Part shown: piece after piece, positions 16,741 to 26,294 of the stretch
Layout: every line of letters begins with the position of its first letter
Position numbering within the stretch: position 1 is the stretch's first letter
Source: Candidatus Bathyarchaeota archaeon BA2
Lineage (GTDB): Archaea > Thermoproteota > Bathyarchaeia > Bathyarchaeales > Bathyarchaeaceae
DNA length: 43,351 nucleotides
NCBI GenBank assembly: GCA_001399795.1
Contig: LIHK01000014.1
Location: forward strand, 24,292-67,642
Direction: 5' to 3'
Translations under genes and position numbers: made by a program
Notes under the pieces: generated by a model
The model's database searches: none
The model's input: only the letters and a program-made list of their open reading frames with translations
What the model was told of the DNA's origin: nothing

Positions 16741-18237
16741 ATGCTAGAATGTTTAAAAGAGGCGTGCGGGATCTTCGGAGCCCACGATTTCGGAAATGGC
16801 ACCGTGTTCCCGTATCTTTACTGGGGACTGAGAGCACAGAATCATCGCGGCCATCAGTCCCACGGATTCATTACATTTGACGGAAAATTTCATGCATATA
16901 AAGGGTTAGATCTAGTTCCGAAGATAAAAAGAAAGGACATTCAACAATGGCTGGAAAATCTGCCTGGATGCGTAGGCATAGGAAACGTGAGATACGCAAC
17001 TTCAGGCAAAACAGATGAAGAATCTTTAATTAATGACACTCAACCACTGCTGGAGAAAACAGGAAAAGCAGAAATTGCAATCTCGTTTAACGGCAACATC
17101 GTTAACGGTTCTAAAATAAAAGAGGAAAATACGGAAAAATTCCTAGGCTTCCAATTCAATTACGATGCGCAGCTAATTTCCAGAAAACTTCTCGCAAAAC
17201 TCACGGAAGGAAGCGATCTGGCTTCTTCTGTTAAAAGTTGCATGGAAGAATTGGAAGGCGCCTTTTCCGTGGCTGGAATAACTCAAAAGGGAGAGTTGTT
17301 CGCCTTCAAAGACCCCTACGGAATAAGACCGCTCTGTTGCGGCTACAGTAAAGACCGCAAAATCTGGGCAGTATCATCGGAAACCGTTGGTTTAGACATC
17401 AATGGCTCTAAGTTTGACTTTGAAATAGAGCCAGGAGAACTCGTGATAGCTTCAAAAGACGGTTTTGTTCGAGAACAACTCGTCAAATGCGAGAAACGAG
17501 CGCTGTGCGCTTTTGAGTTCGCTTATTTCGCTAGACCAGACTCAAGGCTAGGGGACAAGTTTGTATATGAAGTGAGAGAAGAATTTGGAAGAAACCTTGG
17601 AAGAGAATACCCTGAAACAGTGAGGGACATCGATGTGATCATTTCAATGCCGGAAACCGGCAACGACGCTGCATTTGGTCTTCATGAACAAACCGGAAAA
17701 AGGTGGGAAAGAGTGTCGAGAAGACACAGGTACGTGACAGAACGGGCATTTATTCTGCTGCCTGAAGAAAGATACCCAACCATCGACAGGAAAATCAACA
17801 TCCTTGACCACAAAATCCGTGGAAAGAACGTTGCAGTAACCGACGACAGCATAGTCAGAGGCGACACAACGAAAGTGGTGGTGAACAAACTCCGAAAAAT
17901 GGGAGCAAAGAAGGTTTATTTGCTTATCACCTTCCCAAGGATAATAGGTCCCTGCTTCTATGGAATTGACATGACGACCTACGGTGAGTTGATAGGATCC
18001 CGACATACACCTGAAGAAATAGCTGAGATATTAGGCGCTGACGCGGTGAACTATCAATCAGTGAATGGATTAATCAAAGCCACTGGTTTGAGCAGAAACG
18101 AGCTGTGCTTGGGATGCGTCACCGGAAAATATCCCACACCACTGGCTCAAAAATTGGCTGATGAAATGAAGGAAAAATTTGAAAAAGGGTGTAAAGAGAC
18201 TGGAAGAATATACGAGGTTGCCACCCATTCAAGCTAG
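16741..18237 (+). CDS. purF: Amidophosphoribosyltransferase
   Basis: 498 residues; first committed step of purine synthesis, PRPP plus glutamine to phosphoribosylamine. A short propeptide (MLECLKEA) precedes C9 of CGIFGA, the N-terminal nucleophile exposed after cleavage. The glutaminase domain holds RGHQSHGF and GNVRYATSG; the phosphoribosyltransferase domain has VAVTDDSIVRGDTTK (PRPP loop). CLGCVTGKYPTP near the end is a typical cysteine-containing segment. TATA-like GATAAATAG lies about 27 bp before the ATG, indicating a leaderless transcript. purD follows after 30 bp. Confidence 0.96.
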   Translation: MLECLKEACGIFGAHDFGNGTVFPYLYWGLRAQNHRGHQSHGFITFDGKFHAYKGLDLVPKIKRKDIQQWLENLPGCVGIGNVRYATSGKTDEESLINDTQPLLEKTGKAEIAISFNGNIVNGSKIKEENTEKFLGFQFNYDAQLISRKLLAKLTEGSDLASSVKSCMEELEGAFSVAGITQKGELFAFKDPYGIRPLCCGYSKDRKIWAVSSETVGLDINGSKFDFEIEPGELVIASKDGFVREQLVKCEKRALCAFEFAYFARPDSRLGDKFVYEVREEFGRNLGREYPETVRDIDVIISMPETGNDAAFGLHEQTGKRWERVSRRHRYVTERAFILLPEERYPTIDRKINILDHKIRGKNVAVTDDSIVRGDTTKVVVNKLRKMGAKKVYLLITFPRIIGPCFYGIDMTTYGELIGSRHTPEEIAEILGADAVNYQSVNGLIKATGLSRNELCLGCVTGKYPTPLAQKLADEMKEKFEKGCKETGRIYEVATHSS

Positions 18238-18267
18238 CTAGAATTTCTCAGTTTGTTGGTGATTTAA

Positions 18268-19677
18268 TTGGAAAAAGTCGGCATCTTGGTTGTTTCCTAT
18301 GGCTCGAGGGGGGCCGCAATAGTAGACGCTTTCAGTCGCAGTGAAAATTACGTCGCGGAAATTTATGTTGCGGACAAACAGAGAAACCCTTTCAACGTAG
18401 AGAAGGCGAAGAGGCACGTTGTTATTCCTGACCTCAACGTGGAAGAAATTTGCAAGTTCGCCAAAAGACATGAGGACAGCATAGATTTCGGGATAGTAGG
18501 TCCTGAAAAACCGATAATTGACGGTTTAAGAGACGCTGTCGAAGAAGAGACCAATATACCGATGATTTGTCCAACAAAGAGATACGCCCTTGAAGGAAGC
18601 AAAGTTGCACAACGATACTTGTTCCAAAAAGTTACCCCAGAAGTGAATCCCTTATTCAAAATATTTGACCCAAAGGACTACAGTAGCGTAGGGGAAGTGA
18701 GGAAAAAAGTCTACGCTTGGCTAGATGAACTCGACAACAAGGTTGCCGTAAAACCCGACAGCCCTGCCGCAGGAAAAGGCGTAGGCGTCTGGGGCGACCA
18801 TTTCAACACCCGAGAACAACTCTTCGAACATTTCCTAGCCAACTATGAGCACGGTCTAGTAATAATTGAGGAAAAAATTGAGGGCGAAGAATCCAGCTTC
18901 CAGGCTTTTTGCGACGGAAAGTATCTGGTTCCTTTGCCGGAAACCCGGGACTACAAAAGAGCCTTTGATGAAGATAAAGGTCCTAACACTGGTGGAATGG
19001 GCTCCTACAAAGACGTGGGCGACTTACTACCCTTCATGACCAAGGCGGACCGGGAGAAAGAGATTGAAATCATGGAAAAAATCTTCAAAGAGTTAAAGGG
19101 AAAGGGGAGCAATCCCGAATTACGGGGCATCCCCTTCTACGATGCGTTCATCCATACAGGCAAAGGACCAAAAATTTTAGAAAAAAACAGCCGACCAGGA
19201 GACCCAGAAATACAAAATCTGCTGCCCATAATGAAAGAAGACTTTGTCGACGTGTGCTATAAAATATTGGACGGAAACCTGACAAGGGTTGAATTTGAGG
19301 AAAAGGCAACCGTGGTAACCTATAAAGTTCCACCAAACTACGGCGGATACATAAACGCATTTCCCGAACGTGTAGACAGGGGCGATATGGATAAACCTGT
19401 GGATTTGAGTGAAGCACGTAGATTGAGCGAAAAATATGGCGACAAGATTAGAGTTTATCCTGCCTCCATGGAGCTAAGAGACGGAAAAACCTATGCGCTT
19501 AAGTCGAGGGCTGTATGCGTCGTCGGCGTTGCAGACGATATTCAGAGGGCGAGGGACCTCTCTTTAGAGGGCATAAAGGCAATTAAGGGCGGAGCACTTT
19601 GGCATAGAACCGACATTGCATCAAAAGAGCACATAGAAAGAAGTGTAAGGCATATGGAGAAATTGAGGATGCTCTAA
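18268..19677 (+). CDS. purD: Phosphoribosylamine-glycine ligase
   Basis: 469 residues, ATP-grasp enzyme making GAR, the step after PurF. Seen: N-terminal GSRGAAIVDAF (instead of the common GGREHA), KPDSPAAGKGVGV, VIIEEKIEGEESSFQAFCDG, EDKGPNTGGMGSY and EKNSRPGDPE. Somewhat longer than the bacterial enzyme (about 430). TTG start at 18268, 30 bp after purF, so probably co-transcribed. Its stop overlaps the start of the HAD gene (TAATG). Confidence 0.95.
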   Translation: MEKVGILVVSYGSRGAAIVDAFSRSENYVAEIYVADKQRNPFNVEKAKRHVVIPDLNVEEICKFAKRHEDSIDFGIVGPEKPIIDGLRDAVEEETNIPMICPTKRYALEGSKVAQRYLFQKVTPEVNPLFKIFDPKDYSSVGEVRKKVYAWLDELDNKVAVKPDSPAAGKGVGVWGDHFNTREQLFEHFLANYEHGLVIIEEKIEGEESSFQAFCDGKYLVPLPETRDYKRAFDEDKGPNTGGMGSYKDVGDLLPFMTKADREKEIEIMEKIFKELKGKGSNPELRGIPFYDAFIHTGKGPKILEKNSRPGDPEIQNLLPIMKEDFVDVCYKILDGNLTRVEFEEKATVVTYKVPPNYGGYINAFPERVDRGDMDKPVDLSEARRLSEKYGDKIRVYPASMELRDGKTYALKSRAVCVVGVADDIQRARDLSLEGIKAIKGGALWHRTDIASKEHIERSVRHMEKLRML

Positions 19678-20786
19678 TGAGCGCAGAAGCGTTGCAAACA
19701 AAAAACCAGAGGATATTCATTTCTGATTGTGAAGGTCCCATTTCAAAGAATGACAACGCCTTTGAATTGACAAGCTACTTCGTTCCTGATGGTGACCGTT
19801 TCTTTGCCTTGATAAGCAAGTATGACGATGTCCTCGCGGATGTTGTTAAAAAACCTGGATACAAGGCTGGAGACACGCTGAGGCTGATACTTCCTTTCTT
19901 GAGGGCTTATGGAGCTACAAACGAGAAGATAAAGGAATACTCTTCCAGAAACATCTTGCTGGTTCCCGGTGCACAAGACACACTGCGATTCGTGAAGGAC
20001 ATCATGCCTTCCTTCATCATCAGCACCAGTTACGAGCAGTACATCTCTTCTTTATGCAATCTTGTCGGTTTCCCCTACGACAACGTTTACTGCACCAAAC
20101 TAGACATCGACAAGTACAAGATGGGTGAAAAAGAGACAGCTATACTGAGAAAAATTAGGGAAGAGATATCGGCAATGGAGATGATAGAAATACCCGAAAA
20201 AGCCGGGTCTGTAGACGATTTCTTCCAGAGAGACCAAGAAACTATACGGAGATTGGATGAAATATTCTGGGAAAAAATCTCTAAAATGGAATCGGGTAAA
20301 ATGCTGAAGGAGGTTAATCCGGTTGGGGGTTATGAAAAGGCAAAGGCTGTGCACGACATAGTTAAGAAGCTGGACAGTCGCTTCGATAACGTGATGTACG
20401 TAGGCGACAGCATCACTGACGTTCAACCGTTTCAGTTGGTTAGAAAAAATGGGGGTCTAACCATCTCTTTTAATGGCAACGAATACGCTATACGAGAAGC
20501 TGAAATCGCTGTTCTTTCGGGCAACACGATCGTAACTTCTGTTCTCGCAGACGCCTTCAGCAGGTTTGGCAAGAACCACGTCATCAGGCTAGTCAAAGAA
20601 TGGAGCCCTTCCGGACTGAAAAAATATTGCGCCACTCCTATGTTGCGAGAACGCATGCTAAAGTTGTATCCTAACACCCTTCCACAAGTCGAAATAATCA
20701 CCGCCAGTAACAGAGAGAGATTAAAAAAGGAAAGCAGCGCCTTCAGAAAAAGTGTTAGAGGAGAAGCCATAGGAAAACTGGGATAA
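19677..20786 (+). CDS. HAD superfamily phosphatase (EhaR-like, COG4030 type)
   Basis: 369 residues. HAD motif I DCEGP at 17-21 (a variant of DxDxT with the second acid as Glu), motif III/IV region GGYEKAKAVHDIV and VGDSITDVQP with D244. A helical cap of about 100 residues lies between. Proteins of this type are often labelled energy-converting hydrogenase subunit EhaR in methanogens, but nothing else hydrogenase-related is nearby. It overlaps purD by one base (TAATG), so it is co-translated with the purine genes; a phosphatase acting on a nucleotide or phosphoribosyl compound is an inference. Confidence 0.75.
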   Translation: MSAEALQTKNQRIFISDCEGPISKNDNAFELTSYFVPDGDRFFALISKYDDVLADVVKKPGYKAGDTLRLILPFLRAYGATNEKIKEYSSRNILLVPGAQDTLRFVKDIMPSFIISTSYEQYISSLCNLVGFPYDNVYCTKLDIDKYKMGEKETAILRKIREEISAMEMIEIPEKAGSVDDFFQRDQETIRRLDEIFWEKISKMESGKMLKEVNPVGGYEKAKAVHDIVKKLDSRFDNVMYVGDSITDVQPFQLVRKNGGLTISFNGNEYAIREAEIAVLSGNTIVTSVLADAFSRFGKNHVIRLVKEWSPSGLKKYCATPMLRERMLKLYPNTLPQVEIITASNRERLKKESSAFRKSVRGEAIGKLG

Positions 20787-20992
20787 TTTTAAGAAATGCA
20801 CGTGCAAATAGTCAGCTTAAAGAATCAATAATTTAATCTCGATTCTCTAAATAAAGAAGATCATGACCCCTAGCAATGAGGGAGATTCTAGAAGATTACA
20901 ATTATAATCTTTAGCATTGGGTGACTGGATTGGTAGTCGTTGGGAGTGCCATGCTTTAAAAATATGAATGGAATGTTCACTTAAATAATTTT

Positions 20993-21025
20993 ATATATTA
21001 TACACTTTATATATATTATACACTT
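20993..21025. repeat. Tandem direct repeat upstream of the four-helix membrane protein
   Basis: ATATATTATACACTT occurs at 20993-21007 and again at 21011-21025 with an 18-bp period. Each unit contains a TATA-like element, and the second lies about 35-45 bp before the ATG at 21057. It is probably the promoter, possibly with duplicated binding sites. Confidence 0.45.
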
Positions 21026-21056
21026 AAAATCTAACTTGAAGGTGAGAATTTCGTAA

Positions 21057-21788
21057 ATGCCAGTTGGTTTTAATAGAGAATTATGTAAAAAAGAACATAA
21101 TACATTAAGAATAGAACTGAATAATCTAAAAAACTGTCAGGTTACGTTTCTTACTTTTTCGGTAGCAGCCACAGGTGTATTACTTGGTCTTATTAAAATA
21201 TTTTCTTCTTCTAACTACGAAATCTTCTTTCTCGCTCCTCTGACTATTCTACTTCCGGCATGGAGCGTTTTCCTTGATAAAGCCAAAACAATCAGTCGTA
21301 TCGTTGGATATTATAGAATCATTGAGGGGTTAATTCTCGACAAAATCAGTGTAAACAAATTTGTAGGATGGGAGAATGCTTTGCAAATATTTAGAGATAA
21401 TGAACCTATAGAGATGTATATCAAAAAAGAAGCTATTAAAAAATTGCGCGAAAAACCACGATTTGAAAATAATCAAACGTCATTTGGTCGTTTGAAGGCT
21501 TTTTCTCCTTTCCGTGATTACTTGACACTAGTAAACTGCATATTTCTTTGTTTATCCGTATTATGCATGATGCCTGCTATAATATTCGCACTTGTAAATG
21601 TGAAATCTTTAAATGCGAATCATTTTATAATAGCATTGGTATCAATTATATTTATTTCAACTTTTGTCCATAATTCAATAACTCTTCGTGACTTATTATG
21701 TGGAAAGCACGCCTATGAGGTTAATGAACATTTCTGGAGATATATTCTTGAGGTAGAAACTCATGAGGATGAAATCGAAAGCTCCTAA
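21057..21788 (+). CDS. Four-helix membrane protein, orphan
   Basis: 243 residues. Two hydrophobic hairpins: about 30-46 and 57-71, then about 158-182 and 190-208, separated by a soluble helical stretch with WENALQIFRDNEPIEM and ending in an acidic tail (EVETHEDEIESS). No motif recognised. It is more A/T-rich than the flanking purine genes and interrupts them, suggesting a later insertion. Its build (membrane hairpin, soluble loop, hairpin) resembles small membrane effectors seen in accessory loci, but no partner gene is adjacent. GAAGGTGAG sits about 15 nt upstream of the ATG. Confidence 0.6.
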   Translation: MPVGFNRELCKKEHNTLRIELNNLKNCQVTFLTFSVAATGVLLGLIKIFSSSNYEIFFLAPLTILLPAWSVFLDKAKTISRIVGYYRIIEGLILDKISVNKFVGWENALQIFRDNEPIEMYIKKEAIKKLREKPRFENNQTSFGRLKAFSPFRDYLTLVNCIFLCLSVLCMMPAIIFALVNVKSLNANHFIIALVSIIFISTFVHNSITLRDLLCGKHAYEVNEHFWRYILEVETHEDEIESS

Positions 21789-21800
21789 ATTGTATAGGCC

Positions 21801-22418
21801 TTAATGATTAAGGTTAGCTCGCGGGCGTAGAGATCGTTTTTTCAAGAATTTGTAGATTATAAACTCATATCTTGCCGTCTCTTTGAAGGCTTCTATCGCC
21901 AAGACTGATCTAGTTTCGGTGCTTACATCACCTTTCTTTTTCAATTCTTGGAGGACTTGACCATATCTGTTTGGGTTAACGATCACAACTACATTCTCAA
22001 AATTCTTTGCTGCGGCTCTGATCAGGTTAGGACCGCCTATGTCAATGTTTTCTAGAGCGTCCTTCAAATCAACTCCTCGGTTAATTAATTTCTCGAAAGG
22101 GTACAGATTGCAAACAACCATATCGACTGGTTTTATTTCTAATTTTTCGAGTTCGTTCATGTGTTCTTTATTGTCTCTCAGAGCAAGTATCCCACCGATT
22201 AACTTTGAGTGCCCCGTCTTAACTCTGCCGCCAAGTATTTCTGGAAATTCCGTAACATCTGAAACATGCTTAACAAAACGAATCCCACCTTTCTTCAAAA
22301 TTTTCAATGTTCCACCAGTCGCAATTATTTCAATCCCGAGTCTGTTAAGTTCTCTAGCAAAATCAACGATGCCAGTCTTGTCGTAAACAGAGATTAAGGC
22401 ACGTTTTATCCGCATCAT
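21801..22418 (-). CDS. purH: IMP cyclohydrolase, stand-alone N-terminal PurH domain
   Basis: About 205 residues starting [16 protein letters not shown]; upstream in-frame ATGs at 22430 and 22457 lack ribosome-binding sites. The protein is the MGS-like IMP cyclohydrolase half of bacterial Pur[41 protein letters not shown] and [16 protein letters not shown]. The AICAR transformylase half is absent. This fits a pathway in which a PurP-type enzyme makes FAICAR from formate and ATP and this protein closes the ring to IMP; a PurP homologue lies 4 kb away. Confidence 0.88.
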   Translation of the reverse strand: MMRIKRALISVYDKTGIVDFARELNRLGIEIIATGGTLKILKKGGIRFVKHVSDVTEFPEILGGRVKTGHSKLIGGILALRDNKEHMNELEKLEIKPVDMVVCNLYPFEKLINRGVDLKDALENIDIGGPNLIRAAAKNFENVVVIVNPNRYGQVLQELKKKGDVSTETRSVLAIEAFKETARYEFIIYKFLKKRSLRPRANLNH

Positions 22419-22548
22419 ACCAAATCCCATAATAAAAGAGACGACACGAATAAACATATGGCTACATAACTATAACAGATTTAGCACTGCACATGCATAT
22501 CACTTAAATTTAAAATTCTTAACTCTTCATCTATTAAGCAGTGATGTT

Positions 22549-23454
22549 ATGAACGCGGAAATCGAAGACACCTACGCAGAAGCTTTCAACGGTTTGTATT
22601 GCAGAGTTGTCGTCACCGCTGACGATGAAGAAGTGTTGAGGAAGGCGGCTGAGGACGCCACTGCCACGCCTTCAATAGTCATAGGCAGAATCGAGGGAGG
22701 CATTGAAAAGTGGTTAGACAAGAAGGAAACTCCAGATGGACGAAAGGGCGCCATTCTACAGTTTTGGGGAGAAATCGAAAATGGAAAGCCCCTCGACAAC
22801 TCGGCTAAGAAGCTTGAGGTGGAATTGTCATACCGCATACGCCAAGACATACTCGTGAACCCCTTCACCGCCATCTTCGACGCATTGCCAAACCCTGCTG
22901 GAAAAATTGATATGATGGAGAGGGTTGGCCACTGCGGAGACAGTTTTGAATGGGAGGAGAAACTCCACGGACGCAACATGATAGTTGTTCCAATTATGGT
23001 TTCTGACTTTCTCATAGAACGCCATTTAGGCTATGCAAGGGGCATCATGGGAGCAAACTTTTGGTACATGTGCAAAACCAAGCGAGCAGTCATGGAAGCG
23101 GGCAGAAAAGCGCTGAAAGCCATAAGCAAAATTGAAGGAGTTATCACCCCCTTCGACATCTGCTCAGCTGGTTCAAAACCCGAAACAAAATTTCCATGGA
23201 TAGGCCCGACAACAAATCATCCTTACTGTCCAACGCTGAAGGAAAGGTTGGGAAAGGAGTCAAAGGTTCCTGAGGGTGTCAATTATATTCCGGAGATAGT
23301 GATCAATGGTGTATCAATTGATGCTGTAAAAGAGGCAATGAAAGTCGGTATCCAAAGCGCTGGCAACGTGAATGGAGTTGTCAAAATCTCGGCGGGAAAT
23401 TACGGAGGAAAGCTTGGAAGGCACAAAATATACCTGCGAGAGTTGTTTGTATGA
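22549..23454 (+). CDS. ftr: Formylmethanofuran:tetrahydromethanopterin formyltransferase
   Basis: 301 residues, full length. Ftr moves the formyl group between methanofuran and tetrahydromethanopterin in methanogenesis and the archaeal Wood-Ljungdahl branch. Seen: [12 protein letters not shown] at the N-terminus, [37 protein letters not shown] and the C-terminal [17 protein letters not shown] (homologous to [15 protein letters not shown]). TATA-like CTTAAATTTAAA at about 22503-22514 suggests a short leader. The stop overlaps the following PfkB start by 4 nt. It implies tetrahydromethanopterin- or analogue-dependent C1 metabolism in the cell. Confidence 0.93.
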   Translation: MNAEIEDTYAEAFNGLYCRVVVTADDEEVLRKAAEDATATPSIVIGRIEGGIEKWLDKKETPDGRKGAILQFWGEIENGKPLDNSAKKLEVELSYRIRQDILVNPFTAIFDALPNPAGKIDMMERVGHCGDSFEWEEKLHGRNMIVVPIMVSDFLIERHLGYARGIMGANFWYMCKTKRAVMEAGRKALKAISKIEGVITPFDICSAGSKPETKFPWIGPTTNHPYCPTLKERLGKESKVPEGVNYIPEIVINGVSIDAVKEAMKVGIQSAGNVNGVVKISAGNYGGKLGRHKIYLRELFV

Positions 23455-24362
23455 GCTTGGATGTTATTGGCTTCGGCGCCCTCAACGTAGACAAACTGTA
23501 TAAAGTAAACAGGATCGCCAGAGAGGAAGAAGAAAGTTTCGTCACAGACTTCAAAGAGTCTCCCGGCGGTTCTGCGGCAAACACCATTGTAGGCTTGGCG
23601 AGACTGGGACTAAAAACTGGTTATATAGGAAAGGTTGCTGAAGACCGCGAAGGAGAGTTTCTCCTAAAAGATTTCAGAAAAGAAAACGTAGATACAAGCG
23701 GAATAATAATTTCGAGACAGGGCAGAAGCGGCGTTGTCATGGGATACATTGACAGGAAAGGTGAAAGAGCCTTGTACGTTGATCCCGGCGTCAACGACTG
23801 GTTGGAATTTAAAGAAATCAATCTGGAATATGCCAGTCGCGCCGATTTTCTTCATTTAACATCCTTTGTTGGGGAAAAACCTTTCGAAGCCCAAAAAAAG
23901 CTTGTGAAAACGCTTTCTGATGTTAAAGTGAGTTTTGATCTTGGAGCACTTTATGCAAGGAAGAGTTTGGCGTCTTTAAAGCCGATAATCAAAAAAAGTT
24001 TTGTCATGCTTCCAAATGAAATTGAGATTAGACTACTTACGGGAAAAGATTACGAGGGGGGTTCAAAAATATTGATAAAAGAAGGCGTTAACGTGGTTGC
24101 AGTTAAGCTTGGAGAGAGAGGATGCTACGTTACGGATGGTAAAGAGAGATATTTTGTTGAGCCGTTTGAGAAAAAACTTGTGGATACGACTGGTGCTGGT
24201 GACGCCTTCTGTGCTGGTTTTCTCTATGGTTTGATTAAGGGACGAGACCTATACGAGTGTGGGAGACTAGGAAATTTTGTTGCAGCCCGTTGTATATCGA
24301 AAATGGGTGCCAGAACAGGGCTCCCCAGACTCTCAGACCTGCAAGACATGGGTAATATGTAA
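23451..24362 (+). CDS. PfkB family carbohydrate/nucleoside kinase
   Basis: 303 residues. Both family signatures are present: [16 protein letters not shown] at 38-53 and [13 protein letters not shown] at 245-257 with catalytic D251. Substrates in this family include ribose, fructose, adenosine, ADP-ribose-like and tagatose compounds; none can be chosen. ATGA overlap with ftr shows tight co-translation, an arrangement that may link it to C1-carrier or nucleoside metabolism. Intact. Confidence 0.88.
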   Translation: MSLDVIGFGALNVDKLYKVNRIAREEEESFVTDFKESPGGSAANTIVGLARLGLKTGYIGKVAEDREGEFLLKDFRKENVDTSGIIISRQGRSGVVMGYIDRKGERALYVDPGVNDWLEFKEINLEYASRADFLHLTSFVGEKPFEAQKKLVKTLSDVKVSFDLGALYARKSLASLKPIIKKSFVMLPNEIEIRLLTGKDYEGGSKILIKEGVNVVAVKLGERGCYVTDGKERYFVEPFEKKLVDTTGAGDAFCAGFLYGLIKGRDLYECGRLGNFVAARCISKMGARTGLPRLSDLQDMGNM

Positions 24363-24490
24363 AATGCTTTGAAGCCTCAACATCTGTTGGATTTCTTCCC
24401 ATTTCTGAAAACATCCTTGGATGCTCTTCATTTCTCTGAGATTCAGACCAATTCAAGTTCGCCGCTGATTTGAAGGAGTTGTTTATCATT

Positions 24491-25567
24491 TCATCTTAAC
24501 TCTATTTTTTTACCTTTATACAAAGCAATAATCTTTCTGGAATCAGTTGCTTTCCCAATTCGCTCAGCCTTAACCCCGCTTTTTTCGAAGCTGTCAGTTA
24601 CGGTCTCTTCATCGGTTTTGTCTACAACGACCGCGAAACCCCATCCCATGTTGAAAGTCTTCAGCATTTCTTCGTCTTTGATGGCGCCTCTAACCTCAGC
24701 AGCGGTTTTCTGGATTAATTCAAAGATTGGTTGGGATTTAAAATTGTTGAATTCAAATCCTATTCCTTTAGAGAACTTCATTAGTCTATCGAACTTTAGG
24801 TAGGCGTCTCCAGTAATGTGAACAGCGCCTTTTATCTTGACCTCCTTGGCAGTGTTCAGCACTGGCTTAGCGTATATTCTTGTTGGCTCTAAAACTTCGT
24901 AAACAACTTCTCTGCTGAAACCGTTTGGAACGTCGAAGGGCTCGTATTTACCACCCCATTCTTTGAAGAGAACTTTCCTTGCTAGGGATATTCCATTGCT
25001 GTGGACGCCGGAACTCCTCAAACCAATCACGACGTCTCCAGGCTTGATGTTATTTCCAAAAATGATGCCTTTCTCGAACAATTCGCCGACGCAAGCGAAA
25101 ACCATGTCGAAGCCCTTGCCTTCTGTTATCCCTTTTATGACTTCTGCCACGTCTCCTATTTCTCCGCCGGGAACTAGGCATCCGGCTTCGGTGACGCCTT
25201 TCACTATGCCTTTCATCCATTCTTTAACTAAGTGGAGATTGGAAACTTGAGTATGTATGTTGTCTACGACTGCTAATGGGGTGGCGCCGGACCTTATTAC
25301 GTCGTTTACAGCCATGGCGACTCCGTCTATTCCGATGGTGTCGTATTTGTCTGCCAGTTGCGCCAGGAGAACTTTCGTTCCGATTCCTTCGGTGACGAAA
25401 TCTAGGTATCGGTCGCCGACTGGGAAGATGTTGCCGTAAGGGAGCTGAACCACTTTCCCATATCTACTAAGTCTATAAGTTTGTTTCAGGGCTGACAGAG
25501 CTTCTTTGGATTTTGCTCTCGCTTCTCTGTCCACGCCCGCCTCGGCGTATGTGAACCTTTTTGGCAT
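24491..25567 (-). CDS. purM: Phosphoribosylformylglycinamidine cyclo-ligase (AIR synthetase)
   Basis: 358 residues from the ATG at 25567 (MPKRFTYAEAGVD matches the usual start of the family; a TTG at 25624 would extend it by 19 residues). PurM closes FGAM to AIR using ATP. Seen: TEGIGTKVLLAQ, DTIGIDGVAMAVNDVIRSGA, PGGEIGD, GLRSSGVHSNGISLARKV and HITGDAYLKFDR. The family normally has HITGGG near the active site; here it is HITGDAYLK, a notable variant of the glycine-rich loop also seen in some archaeal homologues as far as I recall. Adjacent purL/purQ are not in the window. Confidence 0.92.
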   Translation of the reverse strand: MPKRFTYAEAGVDREARAKSKEALSALKQTYRLSRYGKVVQLPYGNIFPVGDRYLDFVTEGIGTKVLLAQLADKYDTIGIDGVAMAVNDVIRSGATPLAVVDNIHTQVSNLHLVKEWMKGIVKGVTEAGCLVPGGEIGDVAEVIKGITEGKGFDMVFACVGELFEKGIIFGNNIKPGDVVIGLRSSGVHSNGISLARKVLFKEWGGKYEPFDVPNGFSREVVYEVLEPTRIYAKPVLNTAKEVKIKGAVHITGDAYLKFDRLMKFSKGIGFEFNNFKSQPIFELIQKTAAEVRGAIKDEEMLKTFNMGWGFAVVVDKTDEETVTDSFEKSGVKAERIGKATDSRKIIALYKGKKIELR

Positions 25568-25683
25568 AGATTTCACTATGGTTCGTTGGTGGATTTTTCT
25601 TATAAACTTCTCCGATTCTTTCAAATATTGACTCTGTATAGTTTAAGCGCCTTTTTGCGATCGTTCGAGCTCATCTTCCTTTT

Positions 25684-26248
25684 CTAGAGTTCATCGGCTT
25701 TTCCTTCCAGTTCATTCCATTGAGGCAGTTTCCCAGCCATCTTTATTTGTACTTCCTTCAGGCTTGGCGCTTTCCTTATAAGTTCCGCTGTCCTACGCCC
25801 AAACATTTCTACATAGCTTCTCTTCTTTCTTGCCCGGAGCCTCAACCACAGCCATTCCATAATGCTTGTCTTTAGGGTTGCCTTGAACCATCATTCCATG
25901 GATTAGCATTACCTTCAAAATTGACAAAAGGGTAGTTTCGGCTCCGGTGGTTGTCCCACCAGAAGAAGTGAAGGCGGCTCCAACCTTTCCCTCCAGTTTG
26001 CCATGAATCTCGATGGTCTTGTCCAAGAATTCTTTCAGTTTTCCGCTCATGCACCCGTAATAGGTTGGAGATCCCACGATTATGCCATTTGCTTGGATCA
26101 GGTCATCCAGTGTGGCGTCTTCAACCTTTTTGACAACACACTCAACGCCTTCTACTTCTCTTACCCCTTCAGCGATCATGAAAGCCATCTTCTCTGTGTT
26201 TCCCGTTTTTGAATCATAGATTATGAGAGCTTTGACCAGGTTCCTCAC
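25684..26248 (-). pseudogene. Flavodoxin-family protein, frameshifted near the C-terminus
   Basis: The N-terminal frame (GTG at 26248) has KALIIYDSKTGNTEKMA, the FMN phosphate loop, GSPTYYGCMSGKLKEFLD and FTSSGGTTTGAETTLLS, and stops at 25793 after CRNVWA. One base fewer in the CCCAAA or TTT runs at 25798-25808 gives continuation GRRTAELIRKAPSLKEVQIK and a regular stop at 25684, yielding about 187 residues, a normal flavodoxin size. The fold core is complete before the break, so even the short form could bind FMN. Either an assembly error or a recent shift. Confidence 0.75.
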
Positions 26249-26294
26249 CTTCTAACAAACTCTCGTAGGGTTTAATATTTCAAGCTGAAAAATT

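Noticed and set aside
24235-24489. 84-residue minus-strand frame between pfkB and purM
   Set aside because: Overlaps the conserved end of the PfkB gene and has no recognisable content.
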